Counted from the stretch's first letter, positions 25,978 to 34,682 are shown. The stretch: DNA of 64,000 nt from CAYYFX01 sp964471155 (GCA_964471155.1 CAYYFX010000004.1:26041-90040), one strand, 5' to 3'. Notes: generated from the sequence alone by a model not told the origin. Numbers and translations are program-made.

Positions 25978-26699
25978 CAGTTCGTCTCCGGGTTGCGCGT
26001 GAACCGGTAGCCCACGCCGGGCAGGGTGTGGAAGTGCGCGGGCGCGTCCGCCTTCCGCTCGAACCGCTTCCGCAGCCGCACGATGAACCCGTCGATGGTA
26101 CGCGAGGAGGGGAACACCTCGTAACCCCAGACCTTCTCCAGGATCTCCTCGCGGGAGACCACCTCGCCCTCGCGATCGGCCAGGGTCCTCAGGATCATGG
26201 CCTCCTTCTGCGTGAGGTCGTGCTCCCGGCCGTCCCAGCTCCGTCCGCGGTAGGTGCGGAAGTCCACCTCGTTCTGCGCGAAGGAGAGCTGCGCCTCCGT
26301 CTCGGCGAGGGTCTCGGACCATTTCCGCCGCCGCACGATCGCCGCCACCCGCAGCAGCAGCTCCTGCAGGTGGAAGGGTTTCGAGAGGTAGTCGTCGCCC
26401 CCGGCCTCGAGGCCGGCGATCCGGTCGCGCGGGTCCCCCTTCGCCGTGAGGAACAGCACCGGCACGTCCCGGCCGGCCTCGCGCAGCCTCTGGCAGATCT
26501 CGAACCCGTCCAAGGACGGCAGCATGACGTCCAGCACGATCAGGTCGAAGGCCCCGGCCAGCGCGCGGTCCAGCGCCTCGCGGCCGTCCGCCGCGTGCTC
26601 CGTGCGGTAGCCTTCCAGCTCCAGGTTCTCGCGGATGCCGTCCGCCAGTCCCGGATCGTCCTCGACGACGAGGATGCGCCCGCCGGTCACGTCGTTCAT
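25977..26699 (-). CDS. OmpR/PhoB-family response regulator in the heme operon
   Basis: 240 residues. The receiver domain (about 8-122) has acidic pair ED at 15-16, phospho-acceptor Asp in LIVLDVMLP, Thr in FLTAKGD and Lys in YLSKPF. A winged-helix DNA-binding domain (about 145-235) follows, ending in HTLPGVGYRFTRNPETN. It is translated from ATG 26699, overlapping the kinase stop (ATGA), and its own stop overlaps the hemEN ATG (TGATG). Probable partner is the adjacent kinase. Its position between hemL and hemE suggests control of heme or respiratory genes, but no target is visible. Confidence 0.92.
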   Translation of the reverse strand: MNDVTGGRILVVEDDPGLADGIRENLELEGYRTEHAADGREALDRALAGAFDLIVLDVMLPSLDGFEICQRLREAGRDVPVLFLTAKGDPRDRIAGLEAGGDDYLSKPFHLQELLLRVAAIVRRRKWSETLAETEAQLSFAQNEVDFRTYRGRSWDGREHDLTQKEAMILRTLADREGEVVSREEILEKVWGYEVFPSSRTIDGFIVRLRKRFERKADAPAHFHTLPGVGYRFTRNPETN

Positions 26700-27829
26700 C
26701 GCGAATCCTCCCCTCGCGGCCAGTGCACGGTGAACGTGGCGCCGCGTCCCGGGCCCTCGCTGCGCGCGGCGACCTTCCCGCCGCCGCGCTCCACGAGCTG
26801 CCGCACGATGTACAGGCCCAGGCCGGACCCGCGGCCGCCGCGGCGCAGCTCGTTCCCCGGCCGGTAGAACTTCTCGAAGAGCCGGTCGGCCTGCGCCGGT
26901 TCGAACCCCTCGCCGCCGTCGATCACGTCCAGCCGCACGCGCCGCCCGTCCGCCCGCGCGGTGACCCGGATGGCCGCCGCCGGGGCCTCCGCCAGCGCGG
27001 CCGTCCCGTCCACCGGCGGGCGGGCCGCGTGCGCCAGCGTGGCCTTGCGCGCGTTGTCCAGCAGGTTGCGCAGCACGGTGCCCACCGCGGCGTCGTCCGC
27101 GCGCACCACGAGGTCCTCGGGCACGTCCAGCTCGATGGCCACGTCGCCCCCCGCGGCGTGGCCGCCGGCCGCGCCGGCGGCGGCGCGCGCCGCGCTCGCC
27201 AGCCGCACGGCGCCGAGCTCCTGCCGGAAGTGTCCCTCCTCCAACCGCGCGGTCTCCAGGAGGTTCGCGACCATCCCCTCCAGGCGCCCCAGGGTCTCGC
27301 CCATCCGCGCGAGCAGCCGCCGCCGCGCCTCCGGCGGCGGGTCCCGGAGCGTCAGCGTGCCCGTGTCCAGCAGCAGGCTGGCGATGGGGCTCTTGAACTC
27401 GTGGCTCACGGAGGCGAGGAAGTTCTGCTGCCGCCGCCGCAGCTCGGCGTCGCGCCGCAGCGCGCGGACGAGCACGAAGATCGCGGCGAGCAGCACCACC
27501 ACGAAGAACGCGCCCTCCCACGCCCAGCGTCGGAGCCGGTGCTCCCGCGACTCGCGGATCCCCGCCAGCACCGACTCCGCCGGGCGCAGCGTGCCGTCCG
27601 GCGCCGTCTCCAGCTCCGGCATCAGCTCCCGGATGCGCTCCCCCGGGACGCCCGCGTCGCGCATGGCGGCCGCGGCCGCCGCGTCGCGGAGCAGGTGCTC
27701 GGTGAGACGGCGTCCCGTGTCCCGCGTGTACACGACCCCGTCCATCAGCCACCACGCCAGCTGCGCCACGCAGACCGCGAGCAGGAAGGCGAAGACGATC
27801 TGGATGCGCCGGATCCCGCGGGCTCTCAC
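26696..27829 (-). CDS. Sensor histidine kinase in the heme operon
   Basis: 377 residues. Transmembrane helices at about 6-26 and 103-123 enclose a periplasmic domain of about 75 residues with no motif I recognise. The HisKA domain has FLASVSHEFKSPIASLL with the phospho-acceptor His, and the ATPase domain shows N-box LRNLLDNARKA, G1 DVIDGGEGF, F-box and G2 RGSGLGLYIVRQL. The GTG start overlaps the hemL stop (GTGA), and the stop overlaps the response-regulator ATG. The input signal (heme, oxygen or envelope state) is unknown. Confidence 0.9.
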   Translation of the reverse strand: MRARGIRRIQIVFAFLLAVCVAQLAWWLMDGVVYTRDTGRRLTEHLLRDAAAAAAMRDAGVPGERIRELMPELETAPDGTLRPAESVLAGIRESREHRLRRWAWEGAFFVVVLLAAIFVLVRALRRDAELRRRQQNFLASVSHEFKSPIASLLLDTGTLTLRDPPPEARRRLLARMGETLGRLEGMVANLLETARLEEGHFRQELGAVRLASAARAAAGAAGGHAAGGDVAIELDVPEDLVVRADDAAVGTVLRNLLDNARKATLAHAARPPVDGTAALAEAPAAAIRVTARADGRRVRLDVIDGGEGFEPAQADRLFEKFYRPGNELRRGGRGSGLGLYIVRQLVERGGGKVAARSEGPGRGATFTVHWPRGEDSR

Positions 27830-29160
27830 GAGGGGCGCGCCCCCGTCCCCGCCGCCAGCAGGTCGTGCAGCGCCGCGGCCAGCCGGTCCACGTGCGTCTC
27901 GTCGTGCGCGAGGCCGAGGAAGCCGACCTCGTACGCGGACGGGGCGAGGTGCAACCCGCGGGCGAGCAGCCCGTGGAACAGCGGACGGTAGCGATCCGCG
28001 GCCGTCGCCGCGATGCCTTCCGCGCGACGCGGCGGCTCGCCCGGCTGCAGCGACAGCCAGAACAGCGACCCCAGCCGCACGACGTCGCCCTCGGCGCCGG
28101 TCCCGCGGAAGGCCGCCCGCACGCGCTCCTCCAGCCGCGCGCCGAGCCGCTCCAGCCGGGTCCAGCCGTCCTCGCGCCGCATCACGTTCAGCGTGGCGAG
28201 TCCGGCGGTCATCGCCACCGGGTTCCCGGAGAGCGTGCCGGCCTGGTACACCGGGCCCTCGGGGGCCAGGTGCCGCATCACGCGCCGCGGCCCCGCGAAC
28301 GCGCCGACCGGCATCCCGCCGCCGATCACCTTGCCGAAGCACGCGAGATCCGGCGTGATGCCGTAGTGCGCCGCCGCGCCGCCCGGCCCCAGGCGGAACC
28401 CGGAGATCACCTCGTCCAGGATCAGGAGCGCGCCGTGCGCGTCGGTGACGCGGCGCAGCGTCCGCAGCATCTCCGGCGTCTGCAGCAGCAGCCCGTTGTT
28501 CGCCGGCACCGGCTCGATCAGCACGGCGGCGATGCGCGCCCCCTCGCGCGCGAACAGGTCCTCCACGCGCTGCGGGTCGTCCAGCGGCAGCACGACGGTC
28601 CGCTCCGCGAACGCCGCGGGCACGCCCGCGGACGACGGGTTGCCGAAGGTGACGAGCCCGGAGCCCGCGGCCACGAGCAGATGGTCCGCGTGCCCGTGGT
28701 AGCACCCGGAGAACTTCACGATCAGCTCCCGTCCGGTGGCGCCGCGCGCCAGCCGGCATGCGCTCATCACCGCCTCGGTGCCGGAGGAGACGAACCGCAC
28801 CTGCTCGGCGCCGGGCACGAGCCGGACCACGGTCTCCGCCAGCTCGATCTCCGCCGGGGACGGCGCGCCGAAGCTCATCCCGCGTCCCGCCGCCTCGCAC
28901 ACGGCGGCGACGACCTCGGGGTGCGCGTGCCCGAGGATGAGCGGTCCCCAGGACATCACGAAGTCCGCGTAGCGCCGGCCGTCCGCGTCCACGATCTCCG
29001 CCCCTTCGCCCCGCGTCACCACGAGCGGCGTGCCGCCGACCGCGCGGAACGCGCGCACGGGCGAGCTCACCCCGCCCGGCAGCACGGCGGCCGCGCGCGC
29101 GAACAGCTCCTGCGAGCGCGGTCCCGCCGACTGCGGCGCGGCCGTTCCCGTCCCGGTCAT
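27826..29160 (-). CDS. hemL: Glutamate-1-semialdehyde 2,1-aminomutase
   Basis: 444 residues, class III aminotransferase fold. GGVSSPVRAF near residue 30, SSGTEAVMSACRLAR near 124, LILDEVISGFR near 247 and FGKVIGGGMPVGAF near 272 (PLP lysine) mark HemL. It converts glutamate-1-semialdehyde to 5-aminolevulinate, the second step of the C5 pathway. ATG 29160 overlaps the hemB stop (ATGA); an ATG nine bases upstream is possible but less well coupled. Confidence 0.94.
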   Translation of the reverse strand: MTGTGTAAPQSAGPRSQELFARAAAVLPGGVSSPVRAFRAVGGTPLVVTRGEGAEIVDADGRRYADFVMSWGPLILGHAHPEVVAAVCEAAGRGMSFGAPSPAEIELAETVVRLVPGAEQVRFVSSGTEAVMSACRLARGATGRELIVKFSGCYHGHADHLLVAAGSGLVTFGNPSSAGVPAAFAERTVVLPLDDPQRVEDLFAREGARIAAVLIEPVPANNGLLLQTPEMLRTLRRVTDAHGALLILDEVISGFRLGPGGAAAHYGITPDLACFGKVIGGGMPVGAFAGPRRVMRHLAPEGPVYQAGTLSGNPVAMTAGLATLNVMRREDGWTRLERLGARLEERVRAAFRGTGAEGDVVRLGSLFWLSLQPGEPPRRAEGIAATAADRYRPLFHGLLARGLHLAPSAYEVGFLGLAHDETHVDRLAAALHDLLAAGTGARPS

Positions 29161-30185
29161 TCGAGCCATCCCTTCTCCAGCGCCTCGCGCGCGTGGTAGG
29201 TGATCACGAGATCGGCGCCGGCCCGGCGCATCGCGGTGAGGTTCTCCCGCACGACGCCCGCCTCGTCGATCCAGCCGCGCTCCGCGGCCGCCTTCACCTG
29301 CGAGTACTCCCCGGACACGTTGTACGCGGCCAGCGGCACCTCGGAGATCTCCGCCACGGCGCGGATCACGTCCAGGTACGCCAGCGCCGGCTTCACCATC
29401 AGGAAGTCCGCGCCCTCCTCGAGATCGAGCTGCGCCTCGCGCAGCGCCTCGCGCACGTTCGCCGGGTCCATCTGGTAGCTCTTGCGGTCCCCCTGCCCGG
29501 GCGCGGAGTGCGCCGCGTCCCGGAACGGACCGTAGTACGCGGACGCGTACTTCACGGAGTACGCCATGATCCCGGTGCCCGTCAGCCCGCGGGCGTCCAG
29601 CGCGTCGCGCAGCGCGGCCACGCGCCCGTCCATCATGTCGGACGGCGCCACGACGTCGGCGCCCGCCTCCGCGTGGCACACCGCCTCCGACGCCAGGGCC
29701 GCGAGGCTCCGGTCGTTGTGCACGCGCCCGTCCTCGATCCACCCGCAGTGCCCGTGATCCGTGTACGCGCACAGGCACACGTCCGTCATCACCACGAGGT
29801 CCTTCCCGAAGCGGCGCTTCAGCGCGCGCACGGCGCGCGGCACCGCGGCGTCCGGGTTCCACGCCTCGCTGCCGTGCGGGTCCTTCGCGTCGTCGGCGCA
29901 GATCCCGAACAGCAGCACGCTCCGGATCCCGAGGGCGAGATCCGCGTCCACGCGCGCGAGCAGGTCGTCCAGTCCGGTCCGGAAGATCCCCGGCATGGAC
30001 GCGATCGGTTCCGCCCCGCGGGGCGCGGGCAGCACGAAGTGCGGCATGATCCACGCATCCCGCGCCGGGCGGGTCTCGCGCACGAGCGCGCGCAGGGCCT
30101 CGGTGGCGCGCAGCCGGCGCGGGCGCGCGCGGCCGGGAACGGAGGGCTCCGCCACGGGCGGCGGCGCGGGACGGGCGGTCTTCAT
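29157..30185 (-). CDS. hemB: Porphobilinogen synthase (delta-aminolevulinate dehydratase), zinc type
   Basis: 342 residues. The TDVCLCAYTDHGHCG segment near residue 145 supplies the three cysteines of the catalytic zinc site. Schiff-base lysines are in MAYSVKYASAYYGPFR near 228 and FLMVKPALAYLD near 282. It condenses two 5-aminolevulinate molecules to porphobilinogen. The N-terminal about 28 residues are Arg/Pro-rich and probably disordered. ATG 30185 overlaps the hemD stop (ATGA). Confidence 0.94.
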   Translation of the reverse strand: MKTARPAPPPVAEPSVPGRARPRRLRATEALRALVRETRPARDAWIMPHFVLPAPRGAEPIASMPGIFRTGLDDLLARVDADLALGIRSVLLFGICADDAKDPHGSEAWNPDAAVPRAVRALKRRFGKDLVVMTDVCLCAYTDHGHCGWIEDGRVHNDRSLAALASEAVCHAEAGADVVAPSDMMDGRVAALRDALDARGLTGTGIMAYSVKYASAYYGPFRDAAHSAPGQGDRKSYQMDPANVREALREAQLDLEEGADFLMVKPALAYLDVIRAVAEISEVPLAAYNVSGEYSQVKAAAERGWIDEAGVVRENLTAMRRAGADLVITYHAREALEKGWLE

Positions 30186-30970
30186 CGGGCGACCTCCTCG
30201 GGAATGGCCCGGAGCATCCCGGCGAGATCGCGCGTGCGCGCCTCGCCGGCGACGGCCAGGCCCGCGTCGCGGGCGGCGGCCGTCGTGCCGGGACCGATGG
30301 TGACGATGCGCGCGTGCGCGGGGACGCGCGCGCGGGCGACGAACCCGCGCACCGCGGACGGGCTGGCCAGCAGCACCACGTCCACGTCGAGCGCCTCGCG
30401 CTCGTGCGCGGGCAGCGCGGGCGCGGCCACGGTGCGGTACACCGCGATGCGCTCGAGGCGGGCGAGACCGTTCGCTTCGAGAACCTCGAGCCCGGGCGTG
30501 GCGTCCTCGGCGCCGGCGAAGAGCACGCGCGGCAGCGCGCCGCCGCCGGCCGCGCCGGCCGCGGACGCCAGCGTCCCCGCGAGGCGCGCCGCGAGGTCCG
30601 CCCCCGCTCCGCCCTCCGCCACCAGGCGCACGTCCAGGCCCGCGTCCCGCGCGCGACGCGCGGTGCCGGGTCCCACCGCGGCGACCTGCGCGCCCGTCTC
30701 CGGCGCGCCGCCCGCGATCTCCGCCAGCGCGTCCACGGCGCGGGCCGAGGTGAGGACGAGCCAGTCGCAGCGGTGCAGGGCGTCGCGGAGCCGTGCGGCC
30801 GCGCCGTCCCCCGCCAGGGTCGTCGTCTCGACGAACGCGCGCGCGACCGGATCCGCGCCGAGCCGCCGCAGTTCCTCGAGCCACGCGCCCGCGGCGTCGG
30901 CCGGCCGCGTGACGAGCACGCGCTTCCCGGCGACGCGACCGGCCAGCCCGTCCGGCGCCGGCGCGGTCAT
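30182..30970 (-). CDS. hemD: Uroporphyrinogen-III synthase
   Basis: 262 residues with two alpha/beta domains. VLVTRPADAAGAWLEEL near residue 18, LVLTSARAVDALAE near 71, VLLASPSAVRGFVA near 202 and TIGPGTTAAARDAGL near 225 fit the HemD fold, whose sequence conservation is low. Identity is strongly supported by position between hemC and hemB. It cyclises hydroxymethylbilane with D-ring inversion. ATG 30970 overlaps the hemC stop. No fused methyltransferase domain. Confidence 0.9.
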   Translation of the reverse strand: MTAPAPDGLAGRVAGKRVLVTRPADAAGAWLEELRRLGADPVARAFVETTTLAGDGAAARLRDALHRCDWLVLTSARAVDALAEIAGGAPETGAQVAAVGPGTARRARDAGLDVRLVAEGGAGADLAARLAGTLASAAGAAGGGALPRVLFAGAEDATPGLEVLEANGLARLERIAVYRTVAAPALPAHEREALDVDVVLLASPSAVRGFVARARVPAHARIVTIGPGTTAAARDAGLAVAGEARTRDLAGMLRAIPEEVAR

Positions 30971-31908
30971 CGTCCGTCCCCTTCGCGGGAGGTCGCGGGC
31001 GCGTCCGCGCCGGTCAGCCCGGCCCACGCCGCGCGCGCCACCGCGTCGGGGGACTCCCCGACCTGCTCGGTGCGCCGCAGCCGGCCATCCGTCTCCAGGA
31101 CCGCCACCAGCCGCAGCGCGCCGCCGGACGCGTGCGCATGCGCGCCGAACGGGAGGTCGCAGCCGCCTTCCACCAGGCCCAGCAGCGCGCGCTCCGCGGC
31201 CAGCGCCTCCGCCACCGCGGGATCGTCCAGCGCGCGCACCGCGGCCACGACGTCCGCGCGGTCCGCGCGCACCTGCAATGCCAGCGCGCCCTGCGCGGGC
31301 GCGGGCACGAACCGGTCGGGGTCCAGCCGGCGCAGGACCACGCCGTCGAGGTCCAGCGCCTCCGGCCCCGACGACAGCCGGTCCAAGCCCGCGGCCGCGA
31401 GCAGCGTGGCGTCGTACGCGCCCTCCCGCACCTTGCGCACGCGCGTCGGCACGTTGCCGCGCAGCGGCCCGAGCGCGAGGTCCGGCCGCAGCGCGGCGAG
31501 CTGCGCGCGGCGCCGCGCGGACGAGGTTCCCACGCGCGCGCCGCGCGCCAGCCCGAACACCGGGTCCGCGGGATCGAGCGCGCCCGGCCGCGCGAGGAGG
31601 ACGTCCGCCGCGTCGCGCCGCTCCGGCACCGCGGCGATGATCAGCTCCTCCGGGCGGCCCCGCGTGGGCATGTCCTTGAAGCTGTGCACGGCGAGGTCCG
31701 CGGCGCCGTCCAGCAGGTGCCGCTCGATCTCCCGCACGAAGATCCCGAAGGTCCCGATGTCCGCGAACGCGCTCGTGCGGTCCCGGTCCCCCGCGGTCTC
31801 GATGATCACCAGCTCCACCTCGTGGCCGTTCGCGCGCAGGCGATCCGCCACGTGCCCGCTCTGCGTGCGCGCGAGGAGCGACCCCCGCGTCCCGAGACGC
31901 AGCCTCAC
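30967..31908 (-). CDS. hemC: Porphobilinogen deaminase (hydroxymethylbilane synthase)
   Basis: 313 residues. LRLGTRGSLLARTQ at the N-terminus, HSFKDMPT near residue 80, GTSSARRRAQL near 128, the APAQGALALQ block near 220 and EGGCDLPFGAHA near 255 are diagnostic. The Cys in EGGC carries the dipyrromethane cofactor. The enzyme polymerises four porphobilinogens into hydroxymethylbilane. GTG start overlaps the hemA stop (GTGA). Confidence 0.95.
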   Translation of the reverse strand: MRLRLGTRGSLLARTQSGHVADRLRANGHEVELVIIETAGDRDRTSAFADIGTFGIFVREIERHLLDGAADLAVHSFKDMPTRGRPEELIIAAVPERRDAADVLLARPGALDPADPVFGLARGARVGTSSARRRAQLAALRPDLALGPLRGNVPTRVRKVREGAYDATLLAAAGLDRLSSGPEALDLDGVVLRRLDPDRFVPAPAQGALALQVRADRADVVAAVRALDDPAVAEALAAERALLGLVEGGCDLPFGAHAHASGGALRLVAVLETDGRLRRTEQVGESPDAVARAAWAGLTGADAPATSREGDGR

Positions 31909-33278
31909 GCGTCCTCCCTCCCCTCGAGCCACGGGTCGTCCGCGCCGAGCACGAGCGCGCCGCTCCCTACGTGGCGCGCCGCGTCCAGGATCTCGTGCAG
32001 CTCGCTCGCCAGGCGCTCGTCGCCGGCCTCGAAGAACAGCTCCACCGGCGCCAGGCCGTGCCGGTGCGCGACCGCGCGCAGCCCCAGGGCCGGCACGTGC
32101 GCGAACCGTCGCGCCAGCGTCTCCGCCCACGCGCGCACCGCCGCCTGCTGCTCCTCGCCCAGCCCGGCCAGCTCGCGGCGGAAGAGCCGATCGATCCCGG
32201 CCAGCGCGGTGTGGCGGTAGCGCTGCTGCAGCGCGGCCATCATCGGCGCGAGCATGCGGTCCACCACCTGGTCCAGGAACTCGGCCAGGGCCTGGTCCAC
32301 GACGGCGCGCGCCTCCGCGGCCTGCGCCTCGCGCACGTTGCGGCTGTCCTCCGCGGCGCGTGTGATGTCGTCCATGTCGCGGCGGTCCACGCCCGCCGCC
32401 TTCGCGCCCTCCGGATCGACGTCCGGCGGCACCGCCATGTCGATCACCAGCGTGCGCTCCCCGGACGGCGTGCGCGCCGCCAGCCGCTCCAGGTCGGCGC
32501 GCGCGAACAGCGGCTCGGGCGACGCCGTGGCCGACAGCAGCGCCTCCACCGGCGCCGGCGCGGCGCGGAACTCGTCCAGTGACATGGCGCGGGCCCCGAT
32601 CTCGGCCGCGAACTCCCGGCCCCGCCCCGTGCTGCGGTTCACGACGACCAGCGGGACGGACGCGCGCGCGAGCTTCTCCGCCACGCGCCGCGTCATCGGC
32701 GACACGCCCACCAGCGCCACCGCGCCCGCGTGCCGGTCCACCCGGTCCCGGATCCACTCGATCGCGATCTCCGCGAGCGACGTGCGCCCGCGGCCGAGCT
32801 CCGTGCTCGTGTGCACGCGCGCGGCAACCCGCAGCGCCTCGGACAGCACACGCTCCGTGCGCGGTCCGGTGAGCTTCAGCCGGCGCGCCGTCTCCAGCGC
32901 GTCACGCAGCTGCCCGTGGATCTCCGTCTCGCCGACGCGCGCGGAGTCCAGCCCGGACGCCACGAGGAACAGGTGCTCCACCGCGCCCTCGCCGCCCCAC
33001 GCCCGGAAGGCGCGCTCCGCCTCGCCGGGCTCGGGCTCGCGTCCGAGCAGCGCGCGGAACACGCGCGGCCGGAAGCTCGCGACCGGCTCGTGGTCGCCCG
33101 CGACGAGCACGATCTCCACGCGGTTGCAGGTCGCGAGGTAGACGAGCTCGCGCGCGCCGAGCGCGTCGCGCAGCCCGGGCAGGCGCGTGTCGCGCGCCTC
33201 CGGCGGGATGGTGAAGGGCGCGAGATCCGTGGCGTGGGTGGACCGCCAAGTCGTGCCGATGACTCCGATGCGTTCCAC
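31905..33278 (-). CDS. hemA: Glutamyl-tRNA reductase
   Basis: 457 residues, first enzyme of the C5 pathway. YLATCNRVEIVL near residue 48 contains the catalytic cysteine, GETEIHGQLRDA near 117 follows it, the NADPH-binding domain has ALVGVSPMTRRVAEKL near 175, and the C-terminal dimerisation helices are complete. GTG 33278 is chosen because GAGGA lies about five bases upstream and the protein then begins VERIGVIGTTW, in line with other GluTRs; an ATG farther upstream (33344) would add 22 non-conserved residues. Heme feedback usually acts on this enzyme, but no regulatory motif is visible here. Confidence 0.93.
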   Translation of the reverse strand: MERIGVIGTTWRSTHATDLAPFTIPPEARDTRLPGLRDALGARELVYLATCNRVEIVLVAGDHEPVASFRPRVFRALLGREPEPGEAERAFRAWGGEGAVEHLFLVASGLDSARVGETEIHGQLRDALETARRLKLTGPRTERVLSEALRVAARVHTSTELGRGRTSLAEIAIEWIRDRVDRHAGAVALVGVSPMTRRVAEKLARASVPLVVVNRSTGRGREFAAEIGARAMSLDEFRAAPAPVEALLSATASPEPLFARADLERLAARTPSGERTLVIDMAVPPDVDPEGAKAAGVDRRDMDDITRAAEDSRNVREAQAAEARAVVDQALAEFLDQVVDRMLAPMMAALQQRYRHTALAGIDRLFRRELAGLGEEQQAAVRAWAETLARRFAHVPALGLRAVAHRHGLAPVELFFEAGDERLASELHEILDAARHVGSGALVLGADDPWLEGREDA

Positions 33279-33345
33279 GCGATCCTCGCAGAGGAGATCC
33301 GGCGAGCGAACCCGCGACGCGGACCCGCGGGAAATCGACGCCACT

Positions 33346-33376
33346 AGCCTACGGGGGGGCCGGCGCCCAGTGTCAC
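33346..33376 (-). promoter_or_regulatory. Weak internal promoter candidate before hemA
   Basis: On the minus strand GTGACA (33376-33371) is followed after 19 bases by TAGGCT (33351-33346). The spacer is longer than ideal. If used, it would let hemA and the downstream genes be transcribed apart from hemH. Confidence 0.3.
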
Positions 33377-33402
33377 GGATCGGTCACCGGGAGCGGGCAC
33401 GT

Positions 33403-33424
33403 CCGTTTCGGATTTCCGAAGCGG
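33403..33424. repeat. Imperfect 10-bp inverted repeat between hemH and hemA
   Basis: CCGTTTCGGA, TT, TCCGAAGCGG: arms match at nine of ten positions, immediately after the hemH stop. It could be an operator or a hairpin in the hemH-hemA transcript; there is no T-run on either side, so an intrinsic terminator is less likely. Confidence 0.45.
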
Positions 33425-33425
33425 T

Positions 33426-34415
33426 TCAACGCGCGGCCGACGCCCGGGTTTCGGCCGCCCCCGCGCCCGGGATGAGCGCGACGAGATCGTCCACCAGCCG
33501 GGGATGATCCGCAACGGCCGGCACGGCCAGATAGCGCTCCCCGCCCGCCGCCTCGAACGCCTCCCGGCCGCGGATGCCGATCTCCTCCAGCGTCTCCAGC
33601 CCGTCCGTGAGGAAGCCGGGCGTCACCACGGCGAGGGAACGGACCCCCGAGTTCGCGAGCGCCTCGATCCGCTCCGCCGTTCCCGGGCCGATCCAGGGCT
33701 CCGGCCCGAAGCGGGACTGGTACGCGTGCGTGGCCTTCGCCTCGGGCCAGCCGAGCCGCGCCAGGAGGGCGCGGGTGGTGGCCCGGCAGTCCGCGCGGTA
33801 CCGGCCGCGCTCGGCCAGGTCGTAGCGGACGGGGATCCCGTGGTACGAGACCAGGAGATGCTCCGGCGGCTCGGCGCCGATCGCGTCGCGGACCCGCGCC
33901 GCGAGGGCGTCCACGTATCCCGGCGCGTCCGGCGGCAGCTCCCGGACGACCAGCCGATCCGCCAGCCCGCGGCTCCGGGCGATCCGGGCCGCCTCCGCCA
34001 CGATCGATCCGGAGCTGGACGACGTCCGCTGCGGGAACACCGACACGACGACCAGGCGCGGGGCCCCGGCGGCGAGCCGCTCCCCGGCGACCCGCTCCAG
34101 CGAGCGCTCGCCGTAGCGGTACGCGTGCACGACCTCCCAGCGACCGCGGAGCCGCCCGGCGCAGGCCGCCACGATGCGCCGCGTGTCGTCCTCGAGGGGG
34201 GAGCCGGACGGCCGCCAGATGGACGCATAGGCCTCGGCCACGCGCTCGGGACGGCTCCGGAGCACCAGGGTCCGGAGGACCGGCCGCCAGAACCAGCCCG
34301 GGTAGTCCACGACCAGGGGATCGGAGAGGAACTCCTCCAGGAAGGCGCGCACGGCCGGGGCCGTGGGCGCGGCCGGCGTGCCGAGATTGGCGACGATCAG
34401 GGTTCCCTCGGACAC
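33426..34415 (-). CDS. hemH: Ferrochelatase
   Basis: 329 residues. VANLGTPAAPTAPAVRAFL at the N-terminus, FPQRTSSSSGSIV near residue 130, SYHGIPVRYDL near 188 with the metal-site His, YQSRFGPEPWIGP near 230 and TPGFLTDGLETLEEI near 258 define HemH. It inserts ferrous iron into protoporphyrin IX. GTG 34415 is preferred because AGGAGG stands five bases upstream; the ATG at 34469 would lie inside the promoter. First gene of the heme operon although it catalyses the last step. Confidence 0.93.
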   Translation of the reverse strand: MSEGTLIVANLGTPAAPTAPAVRAFLEEFLSDPLVVDYPGWFWRPVLRTLVLRSRPERVAEAYASIWRPSGSPLEDDTRRIVAACAGRLRGRWEVVHAYRYGERSLERVAGERLAAGAPRLVVVSVFPQRTSSSSGSIVAEAARIARSRGLADRLVVRELPPDAPGYVDALAARVRDAIGAEPPEHLLVSYHGIPVRYDLAERGRYRADCRATTRALLARLGWPEAKATHAYQSRFGPEPWIGPGTAERIEALANSGVRSLAVVTPGFLTDGLETLEEIGIRGREAFEAAGGERYLAVPAVADHPRLVDDLVALIPGAGAAETRASAAR

Positions 34416-34441
34416 TCCGCCTCCTCCCGCGGGGCACGGGA

Positions 34442-34470
34442 AGTTAGGGGGCGGGGTTCCCGCTGTCAAA
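34442..34470 (-). promoter_or_regulatory. Sigma-70 promoter of the heme operon
   Basis: On the minus strand a perfect -35 TTGACA (34470-34465) is followed after exactly 17 bases by TAACTT (34447-34442). Transcription would begin near 34435, about 20 bases before the hemH GTG and just upstream of its AGGAGG site. This is one of the two best sigma-70 matches in the window. Confidence 0.7.
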
Positions 34471-34584
34471 GCACCGCCGAACCGCCGCGGAGGGGCCGGC
34501 GGGACCCACGGCCCCCCCCGGGGGCGGCCCCGCGCCCCGGTCCGCCGGGAGTGGGTCCTGACCCACCAACGGTCCGCCCCCGGT

Positions 34585-34614
34585 CTGGCGCCCCGGGAAC
34601 CCTTCGGCTAGACT
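34585..34614 (+). promoter_or_regulatory. Candidate promoter of efp
   Basis: CTGGCG (34585-34590), 18 bases, TAGACT (34609-34614). The transcript would start about 60 bases before ATG 34683. A similar CTGGCG-N18-TATCGT arrangement occurs at 35288-35317 before the next gene. Both are weak matches. Confidence 0.35.
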
Positions 34615-34682
34615 CCTCCGCCGCGAATCCACCGGCTCCAGAAACCCTGCGGCCCACCCCGCCGCGTGCCCCCGAGGACCCG

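Noticed and set aside
33279..33344. ATG 33344 as the hemA start
   Set aside because: The extra 22 residues are not like any GluTR N-terminus; GTG 33278 has a ribosome binding site and the conserved start.
34416..34469. ATG 34469 as the hemH start
   Set aside because: It lies within the promoter -35 and lacks a ribosome binding site; GTG 34415 has AGGAGG at good spacing.
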